Below, in pieces: positions 16,881-24,772 of a stretch of DNA of 64,000 bases; positions within the stretch are counted from its first letter, which is position 1, and each line of letters begins with the position of its first letter. The position numbers were made by a program, and so were the translations under genes. A model generated the notes under the pieces. That model was not told where the DNA came from and did not search any database. It saw nothing but the letters and a program-made list of their open reading frames with translations. The stretch is from Halostella pelagica. GTDB lineage: Archaea > Halobacteriota > Halobacteria > Halobacteriales > Natronoarchaeaceae. The DNA is taken from assembly GCA_005954745.1 (NCBI GenBank), contig CP040678.1, positions 2,852,001-2,916,000 on the forward strand. Direction: 5' to 3'.

Positions 16881-16902
16881 AGGGAAAACGAGTGCGGCTT
16901 CC

Positions 16903-18171
16903 CTACTCCTCGTCGCCGAGCAGACGGTCGACCATCTCCTCGGGGTCGAACCGTTCGAGGTCGTCGTACCCCTGCCCAACGCCGAGAAAGAGGATCGGCT
17001 TCCCGGTCACGTGAGAGATGGAGATAGCCGCGCCGCCCTGCGAGTCGGCGTCCGCCTTCGTCAGGATGGAGCCGTCTACCTCGGCGGCGTCGTCGAACTG
17101 CTTGGCGCGCTGGACCGCGTCCTGGCCCGCAACGGCCTCGTCGACGAACAGCGTCATGTCGGGACCGACGACGCGACCGATCTTCTCCAGTTGGTCCATC
17201 AGACCCTCGTTCGTGTGTAGGCGACCGGCGGTGTCGCCAAGTACCACATCTACGTCGTTCGCCTCGGCGTACTCCACCGCGTCGTAGATGACCGCGGCGG
17301 GGTCGCCGCCCTGCTCGTGGGCGATGATCTTCTTGTTCAGGTTATCCGCGTGTTCCTGGATCTGCTCGTTCGCGCCGGCGCGGTAGGTGTCGCCGTTCGC
17401 CAGCACCGAGGAGTACCCCCGCCGTTCGAGATACTGCGAGAGTTTCGCGATGCTGGTCGTCTTCCCGACGCCGTTGACGCCGGTGAAGATGATGACGAGC
17501 GGTTTCTCGGCCTCGGCCACGTGCTCGTCGAAGTCGAACTGCCCGACGTTGATGACATCGAGCAGGGCTTCGCCGAGCGCGTCCTCGACGACAGCGCCCG
17601 TACTCTCGGTGAACCGACGGGTCTCGCCGACGAGTTCGTCTCTGATGTTGTCGAGTATCTCCTCGGCGACGCTCATCTCGACGTCGCTTTCCAGGAGCGC
17701 CATCTTCAGCTCCCACAGCGGGTCTTCGAGGTCCTCCTCCTCGATGACGAACTTCCCCGTTGCCAGGGATTTGGCCTTGCGGGCGAACCCGGTTCCGCCG
17801 CTATCGTCGGTCTCGTCGGACGCCGCGTCGTCCTCGTCGGACGCATCGGCGTCAGCGTCCGGATCGGCGTCTTCGGAGACCGGAGCGTCCGGGCTCTCGC
17901 GAGGCACGGCCTCTGCGGCCGTCGCCGTCTCGGGGGATTCGGCCTCCGCGGCCGCGGCTTCACCCTCTTCGGCGGCCGCCGCTGATTCGGGGTCGGCGGT
18001 TACGTCGTCGGGTTCGGCGGTAGCGGCGTCGTCGGCTTCCGTCTCGGCGTCCGCCGCTTCCGTCTCGTCTCCCGCCTCCTCCTCATCCTCGGCCGCCTCG
18101 GCCTTCTCCTCGGCGACTTCCTCTGCGTCCTTGCGGAAGTTGCCGAGCTTGTCTTTCAGGCTATCGAACAT
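16903..18171 (-). CDS. ftsY: SRP receptor GTPase FtsY
   Basis: A 422-residue membrane-associated GTPase that receives the SRP-ribosome complex. Residues ~1-135 are an extremely acidic Ala/Glu/Asp low-complexity region typical of haloarchaeal FtsY, starting MFDSLKDKLGNFRKDAEEV. The N domain follows (FARKAKSLATGKFVIEEEDL). The G domain has P-loop FTGVNGVGKTTSIAKL, the ANGDTYRAGANEQ insertion box, DTAGRLHTNEGLM, TKADADSQGGAAI and the closing FLGVGQGYDDLERFDPEEMV. It lies nine bases after pfdA in the rpl39e-rpl31e-eif6-rpl18a-pfdA-ftsY series. Confidence 0.97.
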   Translation of the reverse strand: MFDSLKDKLGNFRKDAEEVAEEKAEAAEDEEEAGDETEAADAETEADDAATAEPDDVTADPESAAAAEEGEAAAAEAESPETATAAEAVPRESPDAPVSEDADPDADADASDEDDAASDETDDSGGTGFARKAKSLATGKFVIEEEDLEDPLWELKMALLESDVEMSVAEEILDNIRDELVGETRRFTESTGAVVEDALGEALLDVINVGQFDFDEHVAEAEKPLVIIFTGVNGVGKTTSIAKLSQYLERRGYSSVLANGDTYRAGANEQIQEHADNLNKKIIAHEQGGDPAAVIYDAVEYAEANDVDVVLGDTAGRLHTNEGLMDQLEKIGRVVGPDMTLFVDEAVAGQDAVQRAKQFDDAAEVDGSILTKADADSQGGAAISISHVTGKPILFLGVGQGYDDLERFDPEEMVDRLLGDEE

Positions 18172-18180
18172 CGTCGCCCG

Positions 18181-18639
18181 TTACTCGTCGGTTTCTTCTT
18201 CGCCCTGCATCTGCTGCATCTGCTGTTGCATCTGCTGTTGCTGCATCTGCTGTGCCTTCTGTTCGAGCTCCTCGCTTTCGGTTTCGAGCTCGGCGATTTC
18301 GGCGTTGACCTCGTCGATACGGTCGTCGACGTACTCCTTTTTGTTCTCCAGCGTCTCGACGGCGTCGCCCTCGGCCTGCTCCGCGGCGTAGCCGCCGCCG
18401 AGGCTGACGACGACCTCATCGATGTCCTGGACTTCCGCGCGGAGGTAGGCGTCGCCGCCGAGGGGAACCTGCACGGTCGAGCCGGTCTCGAGCGTCTGGA
18501 TGGCCTCGATGGCCTCGTCGATCTCGGTTTTCTCCGTCTGGAGGTCCGCGACCTCCTCTTCGAGCGCTTCGACCTGCTCCTGGATCTCCTGAATCTCCTG
18601 CGAGAGCTGTTGAAGCTCCTGCTGGCCACCACCCATCAT
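18181..18639 (-). CDS. pfdA: Prefoldin subunit alpha
   Basis: A 152-residue chaperone subunit. Two long coiled-coil helices (residues ~5-50, ELQQLSQEIQEIQEQVEALE, and ~90-140, KKEYVDDRIDEVNAEIAELE) flank a beta-hairpin region (STVQVPLGGDAYLRAEVQD, then VVSLGGGYAAEQ). This is the alpha-type prefoldin layout; two alpha and four beta subunits form the jellyfish-shaped hexamer that hands unfolded proteins to the thermosome. The C-terminus ends in a Gln/Met-rich repeat. The ATG overlaps the rpl18a stop by one base (TAATG). Confidence 0.95.
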   Translation of the reverse strand: MMGGGQQELQQLSQEIQEIQEQVEALEEEVADLQTEKTEIDEAIEAIQTLETGSTVQVPLGGDAYLRAEVQDIDEVVVSLGGGYAAEQAEGDAVETLENKKEYVDDRIDEVNAEIAELETESEELEQKAQQMQQQQMQQQMQQMQGEEETDE

Positions 18640-18812
18640 TATTTGCCGACCTCCTCGATTTCGATCTGCGTGCGCTTCAGACCGTGGTGGCTCCCGAGAC
18701 GGGAGTAGAGGTATTCGACCGCGACGTCCTCGTTCTCTGCGTCGAGCGTCTTCTCGAACGAAGCCCAGCCGTCCCGGGACTCGAACTCACCGCGTACAGT
18801 AAACTCACTCAT
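18639..18812 (-). CDS. rpl18a: 50S ribosomal protein L18Ae (LX/L20a)
   Basis: A 57-residue large-subunit protein. MSEFTVRGEFESRDGWASF and the C-terminal half (EYLYSRLGSHHGLKRTQIEI) match the archaeal LX family in sequence and length. Its place just before pfdA and ftsY is the usual archaeal order. The stop codon overlaps the ATG of pfdA by one base. The 263 bp between eif6 and this gene contain no supported gene, so it may have its own promoter. Confidence 0.93.
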   Translation of the reverse strand: MSEFTVRGEFESRDGWASFEKTLDAENEDVAVEYLYSRLGSHHGLKRTQIEIEEVGK

Positions 18813-19075
18813 GTCTCACTGTCCGACCTTGCGCCGGAAGAATCTTCCTACATGAACTTCCACGGTCGCGCTCGTTTCGAGCGAGCGATGCGACCGCCCG
18901 AGGGCAGATATCCATCGCCGGGCGGGACTCAGAGGGACCGTTGTAACTGTGTACCGGTATTCGCCGACAGAGGGTCGACGAAAGGCTGAAACGACTGACA
19001 ACAGTCCCTATCAGAGAAACGTGAGACGGGTGCCGGAGCGACTGTCCTCGTCCCGTGTTCCGGGACGGCGCGAAC

Positions 19076-19741
19076 TCAGTCGATGAACTGGAGTGCGTCC
19101 TCGATTCGCCCCAGTTCCGGACCGGTGGTGTCCTGCCCGGCGACGTATCCGTAGCTGTTTGCGATCAGTCCGGACCCGACCAGCGGCGCACCGTAGTTGA
19201 TAGTGCCGATGTCAGCTCTGACATCGAGCACCTCTTCGAGGAAGTCCAGTTCCTCGTCGGTCGTTTTGGGATGGCAAAGCACGCCGTCGTTCGTCGCGAC
19301 GGCGGCGGTGCCGACCGTGCGGACGCCGGCGAGTTCGCCGCGTTCGACCGGAACGTCGAGCGCGTCTGCCACGACTTGCACGGCTTCGCGCGGCAGGTCC
19401 GGGTGGACGTACGCGCCGGCGTCGTTCGCGAGAACGACGTTACCGGCGGCGTTGATCCGTCCCGGGAGTTCGTGAAGGGGGACATCGACGGCGTCCGCGA
19501 TTCGGTCGCGTTCGACATCGCGGAGGCGGCCGCTGACTAGCAATCCGTTCGAGTTACCGGTCGCGAGCGCACCGACCGTGCCCGACCCACCGACCGTCGT
19601 CGCCACTGCGGGGACATCGAGTTCGTCCTCGATGTCCGATAGCAGCGACTCCTCGACGTCCGGGCGGGCAAGCAGACAGTGGTCGGTCGCGCGTGCGAAT
19701 ACACCGACGTACGACGACCCGGAGAACGCGGCGCGGAGCAA
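19076..19741 (-). CDS. eif6: Translation initiation factor aIF6
   Basis: A 221-residue ribosome anti-association factor that binds the 50S subunit and blocks premature joining with 30S. The fivefold pseudo-symmetric pentein fold is visible as repeated units: [74 protein letters not shown] and [20 protein letters not shown]. The length is standard. It starts two bases after the rpl31e stop, within the same operon. Confidence 0.96.
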   Translation of the reverse strand: MLRAAFSGSSYVGVFARATDHCLLARPDVEESLLSDIEDELDVPAVATTVGGSGTVGALATGNSNGLLVSGRLRDVERDRIADAVDVPLHELPGRINAAGNVVLANDAGAYVHPDLPREAVQVVADALDVPVERGELAGVRTVGTAAVATNDGVLCHPKTTDEELDFLEEVLDVRADIGTINYGAPLVGSGLIANSYGYVAGQDTTGPELGRIEDALQFID

Positions 19742-19743
19742 CG

Positions 19744-20022
19744 TTACTCTGCGTACTCTGCTTCGACGACCCCTCGGCCCTCTTCGTCGAAGCGGGCCGC
19801 GCGGACTCGAAGTTTGCTCGGGGGCTTCTTGCGGCCTCGGGACCAGACGGCCTCGTTGATCGAGGGGTCCAGGCGCACGTCCTCCTCCTCGACGGAGAAG
19901 TGCTGTGCCAGGTGCTCGCGCACGATAGTCATCGCCTTGTCGGCCCGTTTGTGTTTGGCCTCTGCCTTCGCGTCACGTAGCGGAACGGTGACGACCCGTT
20001 CCTCGAAATCGCTCGCGCTCAT
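19744..20022 (-). CDS. rpl31e: 50S ribosomal protein L31e
   Basis: A 92-residue large-subunit protein located near the polypeptide exit. The segments [34 protein letters not shown] and [20 protein letters not shown] match the archaeal L31e family over its full length. The C-terminus ([13 protein letters not shown]) is also typical. The ATG overlaps the rpl39e stop by one base, so the two are co-translated. Confidence 0.96.
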   Translation of the reverse strand: MSASDFEERVVTVPLRDAKAEAKHKRADKAMTIVREHLAQHFSVEEEDVRLDPSINEAVWSRGRKKPPSKLRVRAARFDEEGRGVVEAEYAE

Positions 20023-20174
20023 TATTCGTCAGTGTCGCTACGCCGCCAGTTGCGCCGCTTGGGGTTGCGCTGGACTTCCATGTCCGTTTTCATCATGACC
20101 CAGGCGGGCACCCGGCTGTTCTGGTTCTCGAGCTTTGCGAGACGCTTTTTCTTCGCCTTCGATTTCTTACCCAT
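20022..20174 (-). CDS. rpl39e: 50S ribosomal protein L39e
   Basis: A 50-residue, very basic protein that lines the ribosomal exit tunnel. [18 protein letters not shown], then [20 protein letters not shown] and NWRRSDTDE, is the archaeal L39e sequence from end to end. It is the first gene of the rpl39e-rpl31e-eif6 unit; the AT-rich stretch just upstream (about 20200-20215, on the minus strand a TTTTAAG-like box) is the likely promoter. Confidence 0.96.
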   Translation of the reverse strand: MGKKSKAKKKRLAKLENQNSRVPAWVMMKTDMEVQRNPKRRNWRRSDTDE

Positions 20175-20232
20175 AGTGGCCCTAACTACCTTTCCGTGGC
20201 TTAAAATCTTGTTCCTTTGAAGCCGCCGCCCG

Positions 20233-20456
20233 CTACGACACGATGGGGACGGCGTCGGAGAGGAGTTCCCCGACGACGAACAACGCCGGGAACAGGGCCG
20301 CGAGGTACGCGAGAAACGCGGATCCCGTGCGGAGCGTCAGGCCGCTGTCCCGGCGACGACGAGAAGCAGGTAGCCGAGTATCGCCAGTACGTCCCCGAGC
20401 GTGACCTCGCCGAGGCCGCCGACGGAGACCGGTGCAAGCGTCGCTACTCCGTACAT
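20233..20456 (-). pseudogene. Small membrane protein gene broken by a frameshift
   Basis: Reading from the ATG at 20456 gives 39 residues (MYGVATLAPVSVGGLGEVTL, then a membrane helix LAILGYLLLVVAGTAA) ending at a TGA near 20338. In another frame, starting exactly there, the sequence continues with a second membrane helix ([20 protein letters not shown], then [15 protein letters not shown]) and stops at 20233. Adding one base would fuse the two into a 75-residue, two-helix protein, which looks like one ancestral gene with a 1-bp deletion, a programmed frameshift, or a sequence error. It lies 15 bp downstream of thpR on the same strand. Confidence 0.55.
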
Positions 20457-20471
20457 ACCGGACACGTGACG

Positions 20472-21029
20472 CTACAGCGGGAACGACTCCACCGTCGAGT
20501 ACTCCGGCCCGTCCTGCGTCAGGTCGCTTTCCGTTAGGCGGACCTCTTCGACGGCCATCTCGCCCACGGTGGGGTGGCGGTTCTCGACGACCTCCTGGAC
20601 CCGCTCTTTCCCGCCGGCGTGTTCCATTCGAGCGAGCGTGACGTGGGGCGTGAACTCGTTTTCCTCGGGTTCGAAGCCTATGTCGGTCGTCTCGTCCTCG
20701 ATGCACTCGTGTAGCGTCGTCATCTCCGCTTTCCCGACCTCGACCCCGAGCCACACCACGCTGATGTAGTCGAGGCTCGGAAACACGCCGAGACCGGCGA
20801 AACGCGCGGGGAAAGAGTTCTTGATGTCGGCGTGGTCGACGCCGCGCTCGACGGCCGCAGTCACCTCGTCGAGGCGGTCCTCGTCTACGTCCCCGAGGAA
20901 CTTCACCGTCACGTGGGCCTGCTCGGGGTCTGTGAAGTTCAACCCCGCAGCCTCCTCGAACAACTCCTGGACCTCCCGCACCGAATCCGCCAACTCGTCG
21001 GGCAGGTCGATGCTGACGAACAGTCGCAT
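20472..21029 (-). CDS. thpR: RNA 2',3'-cyclic phosphodiesterase ThpR (2H family)
   Basis: A 185-residue 2H phosphoesterase that hydrolyses 2',3'-cyclic phosphates, with in vitro 2'-5' RNA ligase activity known in the family. Both catalytic HxTx motifs are present: HVTVKFLG at about residue 40 and HVTLARM at about residue 125, preceded by FTP. MRLFVSIDLPDELADSV is the usual N-terminus. The length matches bacterial and archaeal ThpR. It is followed closely by the frameshifted membrane gene. Confidence 0.95.
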   Translation of the reverse strand: MRLFVSIDLPDELADSVREVQELFEEAAGLNFTDPEQAHVTVKFLGDVDEDRLDEVTAAVERGVDHADIKNSFPARFAGLGVFPSLDYISVVWLGVEVGKAEMTTLHECIEDETTDIGFEPEENEFTPHVTLARMEHAGGKERVQEVVENRHPTVGEMAVEEVRLTESDLTQDGPEYSTVESFPL

Positions 21030-21319
21030 AACGAAACTCCGACGGCTGAATCCTTGAAGATACTCCCGAGACGAGCGTCGAAACCACCGGCCGGCCGCGC
21101 TCAGATGCGCGAACGAAGTGAGCGCTCCGAGCGGACGGGGAACGGCAGGCGTTCGGAGCGTATCGCCACTACTGCGGCCTCTTCACGAGCGGAGCATGAC
21201 GACTCGAAGCGGCGACGCCGCTCCGGCGGACAGTGAAAGGGCGCAACAGCAGACGGCAGTCTGCTGCGAGGCATTTCTCGTTCGCAGGCCTTAACCCCCT
21301 TCCAGCAGTAGCAGAGAGT

Positions 21320-22057
21320 ATGACTGACGAACACGACGAGCCCAGCGACCACCGCTTCTCGGAGGGCGAAGGGTTCTCCGATACCCACGACGGGTTCGAC
21401 CTCGACCCGCCGGAACTCGACGTCGACCCGGACAAGGTCGACCCCGTCGACTCACGGGTCGTGTCCGACCTGCTGGACGACGAGGCCATCCCGGACGACC
21501 AGATAAACGCCGACAAACTCGTCGATGTCGGGCTGGAGTACATGCGTATCAACCGCTACGAGCAGGCGACCGACGCCCTCGAACGGGCGGCCCAGTACGC
21601 CGACGACGACCTCGTCGAACAGGAAGCCCGGACGAACAAGGGCGCGGCCCACGCCGAACTGGAGGAGTACGACGCGGCGATCGGCGCGTACCGCGAGGCC
21701 CTGCGAATCGACGACTCCAGCGAACACGCCGCGACCGCCCAGACCAACCTCGCGTACGCGCTCTGGGAGTCCGGCCAGAGCGAGCAGGCGCTAGAACACG
21801 CCGAAAAGGCCGTCGAGATCGACGAGCGCTTTGCGCGAGCCTGGTATAACCGCGGGTTCTTCCTCCTGGAGCGCGGTCTCCCGGAGGACGCGCTGAACAG
21901 CATCGACAACGCGATCCGTCTGGGGATGCGCAACTCGTCGATCTTAGAGGAGAAGGCGCGAGCGCTCGAAGAACTCGGCGAGTACGACCGCGCCGAGGAG
22001 ATAGTCGAGGAGGCCGAAGAGATGCGCAAGGAGGCAGAACAGGAGCTAGTGGAATGA
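21320..22057 (+). CDS. Tetratricopeptide repeat protein
   Basis: A 245-residue soluble acidic protein. After an acidic N-terminal segment (~1-65) there are about five TPR units, for example VDVGLEYMRINRYEQATDAL, NKGAAHAELEEYDAAIGAYR, TNLAYALWESGQSEQALEHA, AWYNRGFFLLERGLPEDALN and EEKARALEELGEYDRAEEIV. TPR arrays are protein-binding scaffolds. The start is ATG at 21320, which has a CTTAAC box 28 nt upstream and so is likely leaderless. The stop overlaps the DUF424 gene (ATGA). Confidence 0.88.
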   Translation: MTDEHDEPSDHRFSEGEGFSDTHDGFDLDPPELDVDPDKVDPVDSRVVSDLLDDEAIPDDQINADKLVDVGLEYMRINRYEQATDALERAAQYADDDLVEQEARTNKGAAHAELEEYDAAIGAYREALRIDDSSEHAATAQTNLAYALWESGQSEQALEHAEKAVEIDERFARAWYNRGFFLLERGLPEDALNSIDNAIRLGMRNSSILEEKARALEELGEYDRAEEIVEEAEEMRKEAEQELVE

Positions 22058-22347
22058 TTGTCAACGAGCGCCAGACTGACGAGGGGCTTCTGGTCGCAGT
22101 CTGCGACGACGGTGTTCTCGGCGAGACGTTCGAGGAGGGCGATATCTCGATCACCGTCTCCGAGGAGTTCTACGGCGGGGACGAGGTCGATGAGGCGGCC
22201 GTCGTCGACAGTCTCGCTCGCGCGACAGTCGCGAACATCGTCGGGCGTGAAGCCGTCGAACTCGCCGTCGACGAGGGGTTCGTCGACGAGGCGAACGTCC
22301 TCGAAGTCGAGACGACGCTGCACGCGCAGTTGCTCCAGATGGCCTGA
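22054..22347 (+). CDS. DUF424 family protein
   Basis: A 97-residue protein with the DUF424 pattern: MIVNERQTDEGLLVAVCDDG, LGETFEEGDISITVSEEFYGG and VANIVGREAVELAVDEGFVD. DUF424 is widespread in archaea and often sits near translation or RNA-processing genes, but no biochemical role is established to my knowledge. Its ATG overlaps the stop of the TPR gene (ATGA at 22054-22057), implying coupled translation. Confidence 0.9.
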   Translation: MIVNERQTDEGLLVAVCDDGVLGETFEEGDISITVSEEFYGGDEVDEAAVVDSLARATVANIVGREAVELAVDEGFVDEANVLEVETTLHAQLLQMA

Positions 22348-22414
22348 CAGGAAGTCTTCGAGAGTCGATGCGCACCTGATCGCACGACTGCTGTCCGATC
22401 AGTGTTAACCCGTT

Positions 22415-22633
22415 TCAGTTGTCACTGTAGTCGTCCCCGGACTCGTCGTCTCGCGGCGGCCCCGTGACGGAGACGTTTACGAGAACGATACCGAGCAGTG
22501 CCGCCGCGGCCACTCCAAGGCCGACGTACCGGAGGCCGCTATCGAACGCGAGCGCAGCGACCGCGTGGAACACGCCGGCGAACGCGACGCCGAGCAGGAG
22601 CAGGCTCACTCCGAGCGAACGTTTCGTCACCAT
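22415..22633 (-). CDS. Small two-helix membrane protein
   Basis: A 72-residue protein with two predicted transmembrane helices (LGVSLLLLGVAFAGVFHAVA and GLGVAAAALLGIVLVNVSVT) joined by a short loop, and an acidic cytoplasmic tail (PPRDDESGDDYSDN). I do not recognise the family. Composition and codon use match the neighbours, and the gene is convergent with the DUF424 gene. Confidence 0.65.
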   Translation of the reverse strand: MVTKRSLGVSLLLLGVAFAGVFHAVAALAFDSGLRYVGLGVAAAALLGIVLVNVSVTGPPRDDESGDDYSDN

Positions 22634-22870
22634 ACCCGTACCAGGGGCTATGGCGATTTAATGTCGGCGGTGAGAACGGCCGGACGGGCGGACGGGAACT
22701 CGCACTGTCGGACAGCGTGTAGTATCATGTGAGGTCGACAGGGGTGAGAAACCGACGCCGTTCTCCGTCGTGAGTGACTGGGTTTCTATCGCTACCAGTC
22801 CGTCTTTGAATGTTTGAACGTCCGTTGTAACCGATTGAGAGCAGTTTCATCGACTGAAACCGTGGGGGGT

Positions 22871-22879
22871 TTTATATTA
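22871..22879 (+). promoter_or_regulatory. TATA box of the HTH/DUF7521/sensor operon
   Basis: TTTATATTA is centred about 27 nt before the ATG at 22902, the classical spacing for a leaderless haloarchaeal transcript. The flanking region is unusually AT-rich for this genome. Confidence 0.7.
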
Positions 22880-22901
22880 TCGTTGCAAAACAAGCGAGCA
22901 A

Positions 22902-23243
22902 ATGCAACACGATGAGGAAACCGAGGTGCTCTCGTTGCTCGACGACGAGTGTGCCCGGACTATCCTCATCGCAACGAGCGAGGAACCGATGTCCGCCGAC
23001 GCGTTGACCGAGGCGTGCAACGCCTCGGCACCGACGATCTATCGGCGGATTGACCGCCTCGACGAGCACGACCTGCTCGAAGAACAACAGGAGATGGACC
23101 CGGACGGGCACCACTACAAGACCTACGCCGCACGTCTCGAACGGGTCGCAGTCGACATCGAGGACGGAACGATGGACATCGACGTGCACCGGCGCGGAGA
23201 GGACGCCGCCGACCGGTTCACCCGACTGTACGAGCGACTGTGA
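22902..23243 (+). CDS. Winged-helix (ArsR-like) transcriptional regulator
   Basis: A 113-residue DNA-binding protein. Residues ~8-70 form a winged helix (VLSLLDDECARTILIATSEE, then ADALTEACNASAPTIYRRID with recognition helix SAPTIYRRI, then DEHDLLEEQQ). The C-terminal half (GHHYKTYAARLERVAVDIED) is the beta-rich extension typical of this haloarchaeal HTH family. It is the first gene of a chain of overlapping genes encoding small membrane proteins, so it probably regulates its own operon. The transcript is probably leaderless. Confidence 0.88.
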   Translation: MQHDEETEVLSLLDDECARTILIATSEEPMSADALTEACNASAPTIYRRIDRLDEHDLLEEQQEMDPDGHHYKTYAARLERVAVDIEDGTMDIDVHRRGEDAADRFTRLYERL

Positions 23244-23245
23244 CC

Positions 23246-23578
23246 ATGACTGGCCAACCCCTCTCGACGTTCACCGGCGGCACGCCGTCCGTCGTAGCCC
23301 TGGTCGTCGTCGGACAGGTGGTGACGGCCGCGTTGGCGACCTGGATCGCCGTCAGGACGTACAGGGGGTATCAGCAGGCGGACGACGCCGCGTTGCTCTG
23401 GCTGGCAGTCGGCGTCGCCCTCCTCAGCGTCGGGGCGACGACGGTCGAGTTCCTGCTACCGAGTTTCGGCGGTGCACCGGTCATGACGACGCTTGTCGCC
23501 AGATCGAGCGAGCTATCGGGATTACTCGCGATACTGTACGCGATTTACGGAATTCCGCGACGACGGAGGCAACCATGA
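23246..23578 (+). CDS. Three-helix membrane protein (DUF7521-like), first paralogue
   Basis: A 110-residue membrane protein with three predicted helices: VVALVVVGQVVTAALATWIA, then after the polar YRGYQQADDAA loop ALLWLAVGVALLSVGATTVE, and a third hydrophobic segment near SGLLAILYAIYGI ending in RRRRQP. The same plan and the RGY motif recur in the gene at 23649. A GTG at 23240 overlapping the previous stop is an alternative start. I recall the family as DUF7521; its function is unknown, and signalling with the adjacent HTH and sensor genes is inferred. Confidence 0.8.
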   Translation: MTGQPLSTFTGGTPSVVALVVVGQVVTAALATWIAVRTYRGYQQADDAALLWLAVGVALLSVGATTVEFLLPSFGGAPVMTTLVARSSELSGLLAILYAIYGIPRRRRQP

Positions 23579-23652
23579 AAACGACAGACACCGACGACGA
23601 CCGAACCGGCCGACGAACCGAACGGACGCGTTCCGCGAGGTGGTCCCCGTGA
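23575..23652 (+). CDS. Putative 25-residue basic microprotein bridging two overlapping genes
   Basis: ATG at 23575 overlaps the preceding stop (ATGA) and its own TGA overlaps the next GTG (GTGA at 23649-23652). The product would be MKTTDTDDDRTGRRTERTRS plus five residues, strongly basic towards its end and unlike other proteins here. It could be a real microprotein, or simply a translated linker that carries terminating ribosomes across the 70-nt gap to the next start. Coding status is uncertain. Confidence 0.35.
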   Translation: MKTTDTDDDRTGRRTERTRSARWSP

Positions 23653-23990
23653 GCGTCGTCGCCGCAGTCGCACAGAGCGGCAGCGTCCCGGACGTGGGGG
23701 ACCTCTCGCTCGGGAGCGCCGAGGTCATCTTCCTCGCCGGGTTCGCGAGCGCCACGGTGGGAGTGTTCGTGGCGGCGCTCGCCTACCGCGGCTACGCCCG
23801 GCACGGAAGCCATAGGATGCTGTTTCTGTCGGCCGGCATCCTCTGTCTGACGACGCTCCCGTTCGCGCTGTCGTACGTGGTCGACCTTCTGACGGCGGCG
23901 ACGGACGCACAGGTCATCCTCTCGATAACGGCGTCGAATGTCGCGGGACTCGCGGCCGTCGCGCTCTCCCTGAGAGGTGGTCCCGGATGA
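23649..23990 (+). CDS. Three-helix membrane protein (DUF7521-like), second paralogue
   Basis: A 113-residue membrane protein similar in plan to the gene at 23246: helix 1 EVIFLAGFASATVGVFVAAL, then the shared polar motif YRGYARHGSH, helix 2 MLFLSAGILCLTTLPFALSY, and a third helix ILSITASNVAGLAAVALSL. The start is GTG at 23649, giving MSVVAAVAQSG; longer in-frame options would read through the overlapping ORF upstream. The stop overlaps the ATG of the sensor-domain gene (ATGA). The two paralogues may form a heteromeric complex. Confidence 0.8.
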   Translation: MSVVAAVAQSGSVPDVGDLSLGSAEVIFLAGFASATVGVFVAALAYRGYARHGSHRMLFLSAGILCLTTLPFALSYVVDLLTAATDAQVILSITASNVAGLAAVALSLRGGPG

Positions 23991-24733
23991 GCGGACACGG
24001 ACGCACCGTCGACAGCCGTCAGAGCGGCGGTCTGCGGTGGTTCTTCGGCGTCGTCGCCCGCCGACAGACGTACTACAACCTCGCGTACCTGCTGCTGGCG
24101 TTCCCGCTTGGGCTGACGTACTTCATCTTTCTCGTCACCGGCTTCTCGCTCGCACTCGCGCTCACGGTGATTCTGATCGGCATCCCGATAGTGGTGCTCG
24201 TCCTCTCGGTCACGACTCATCTCGCCGCGGTGGAACGAACGCTCGCCGACAGCCTGCTCGACGTGGACGTGCCCGCAGCGGAACCGGAAGAGACCGATGG
24301 GATCGTCGACTGGCTCAAGACGATGCTCCTCGACATCGGGACCTGGAAGGGACTGGTGTACCTGTTCAGCAAGTTCGTCACGGGCCTCGTCAGCTTCATC
24401 ATCAGCGTCGTCTTCGGCGCGGTCGTGTTCGCGTTCGTCAGCGCGCCGTTCCATTACCGCGACCCGACCACTGGAGTCCACCTGTCGGGTACGTCCTCGG
24501 TCGGGATCGACTACCAACACGACGTCTGGAACGTCGGGATCGAAGTACCGCTACAGCTCTCCGGGGAACTGATCTCGACGTACGCCGACACGCTTGTCGG
24601 GGCGCTGGCGTTTTCCGTCATCGGCCTCCTGCTCGCCGTGGTCTTGCTACACGTGCTCAACGGGATCGCGTGGCTGTACGGCAAGTACACCGAACTACTT
24701 TTGCGGGATACGCGGGCGCACTCGCCGAACTAA
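23987..24733 (+). CDS. Membrane sensor-domain protein (PF13796-like)
   Basis: A 248-residue membrane protein with four or five helices. It carries the hallmarks of the 'putative sensor' family: TYYNLAYLLLAFPLGLTYFI, IGIPIVVLVLSVTTHLAAVE near residue 80, a second module WKGLVYLFSKFVTGLVSFI, and a C-terminal helix with LNGIAWLYGKYTELLL. In bacteria this domain precedes histidine kinases; here it is free-standing, so partners must be supplied in trans, perhaps the DUF7521 proteins and the HTH. It is the last gene of the overlapping chain, 39 nt before sufS. Confidence 0.85.
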   Translation: MSGHGRTVDSRQSGGLRWFFGVVARRQTYYNLAYLLLAFPLGLTYFIFLVTGFSLALALTVILIGIPIVVLVLSVTTHLAAVERTLADSLLDVDVPAAEPEETDGIVDWLKTMLLDIGTWKGLVYLFSKFVTGLVSFIISVVFGAVVFAFVSAPFHYRDPTTGVHLSGTSSVGIDYQHDVWNVGIEVPLQLSGELISTYADTLVGALAFSVIGLLLAVVLLHVLNGIAWLYGKYTELLLRDTRAHSPN

Positions 24734-24772
24734 CCGAAGGAGTGTTTTGTCTCCAGAACCATTGAGTAACTA

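Larger units (their letters stand above)
16492..16902. other. 411-bp non-coding stretch between ftsY and the siroheme reductase
   Basis: No gene is supported here. It holds the upstream region of the reductase gene (minus strand), a small GGCGG/CCGCC hairpin around 16620-16635, the second copy of the 79-bp palindromic element (16643-16721), and a hairpin just beyond the ftsY stop codon (16859-16880). Short open frames in the stretch have arginine- and serine-rich composition and no start-site support. Confidence 0.7.

Noticed and set aside
18813-19075. A small gene between eif6 and rpl18a (61-codon minus-strand frame at 18816-19001)
   Set aside because: Its composition is Arg/Ser-rich and unlike neighbouring proteins, and it has no family resemblance or start-site support. 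The gap looks non-coding.
21030-21319. Possible structured RNA or repeat before the TPR gene
   Set aside because: It contains short GC-rich inverted words (such as CGGCGACGCCG) and AACGAAGTGAGCG-type motifs frequent in haloarchaea, but nothing that forms a coherent RNA fold or array.
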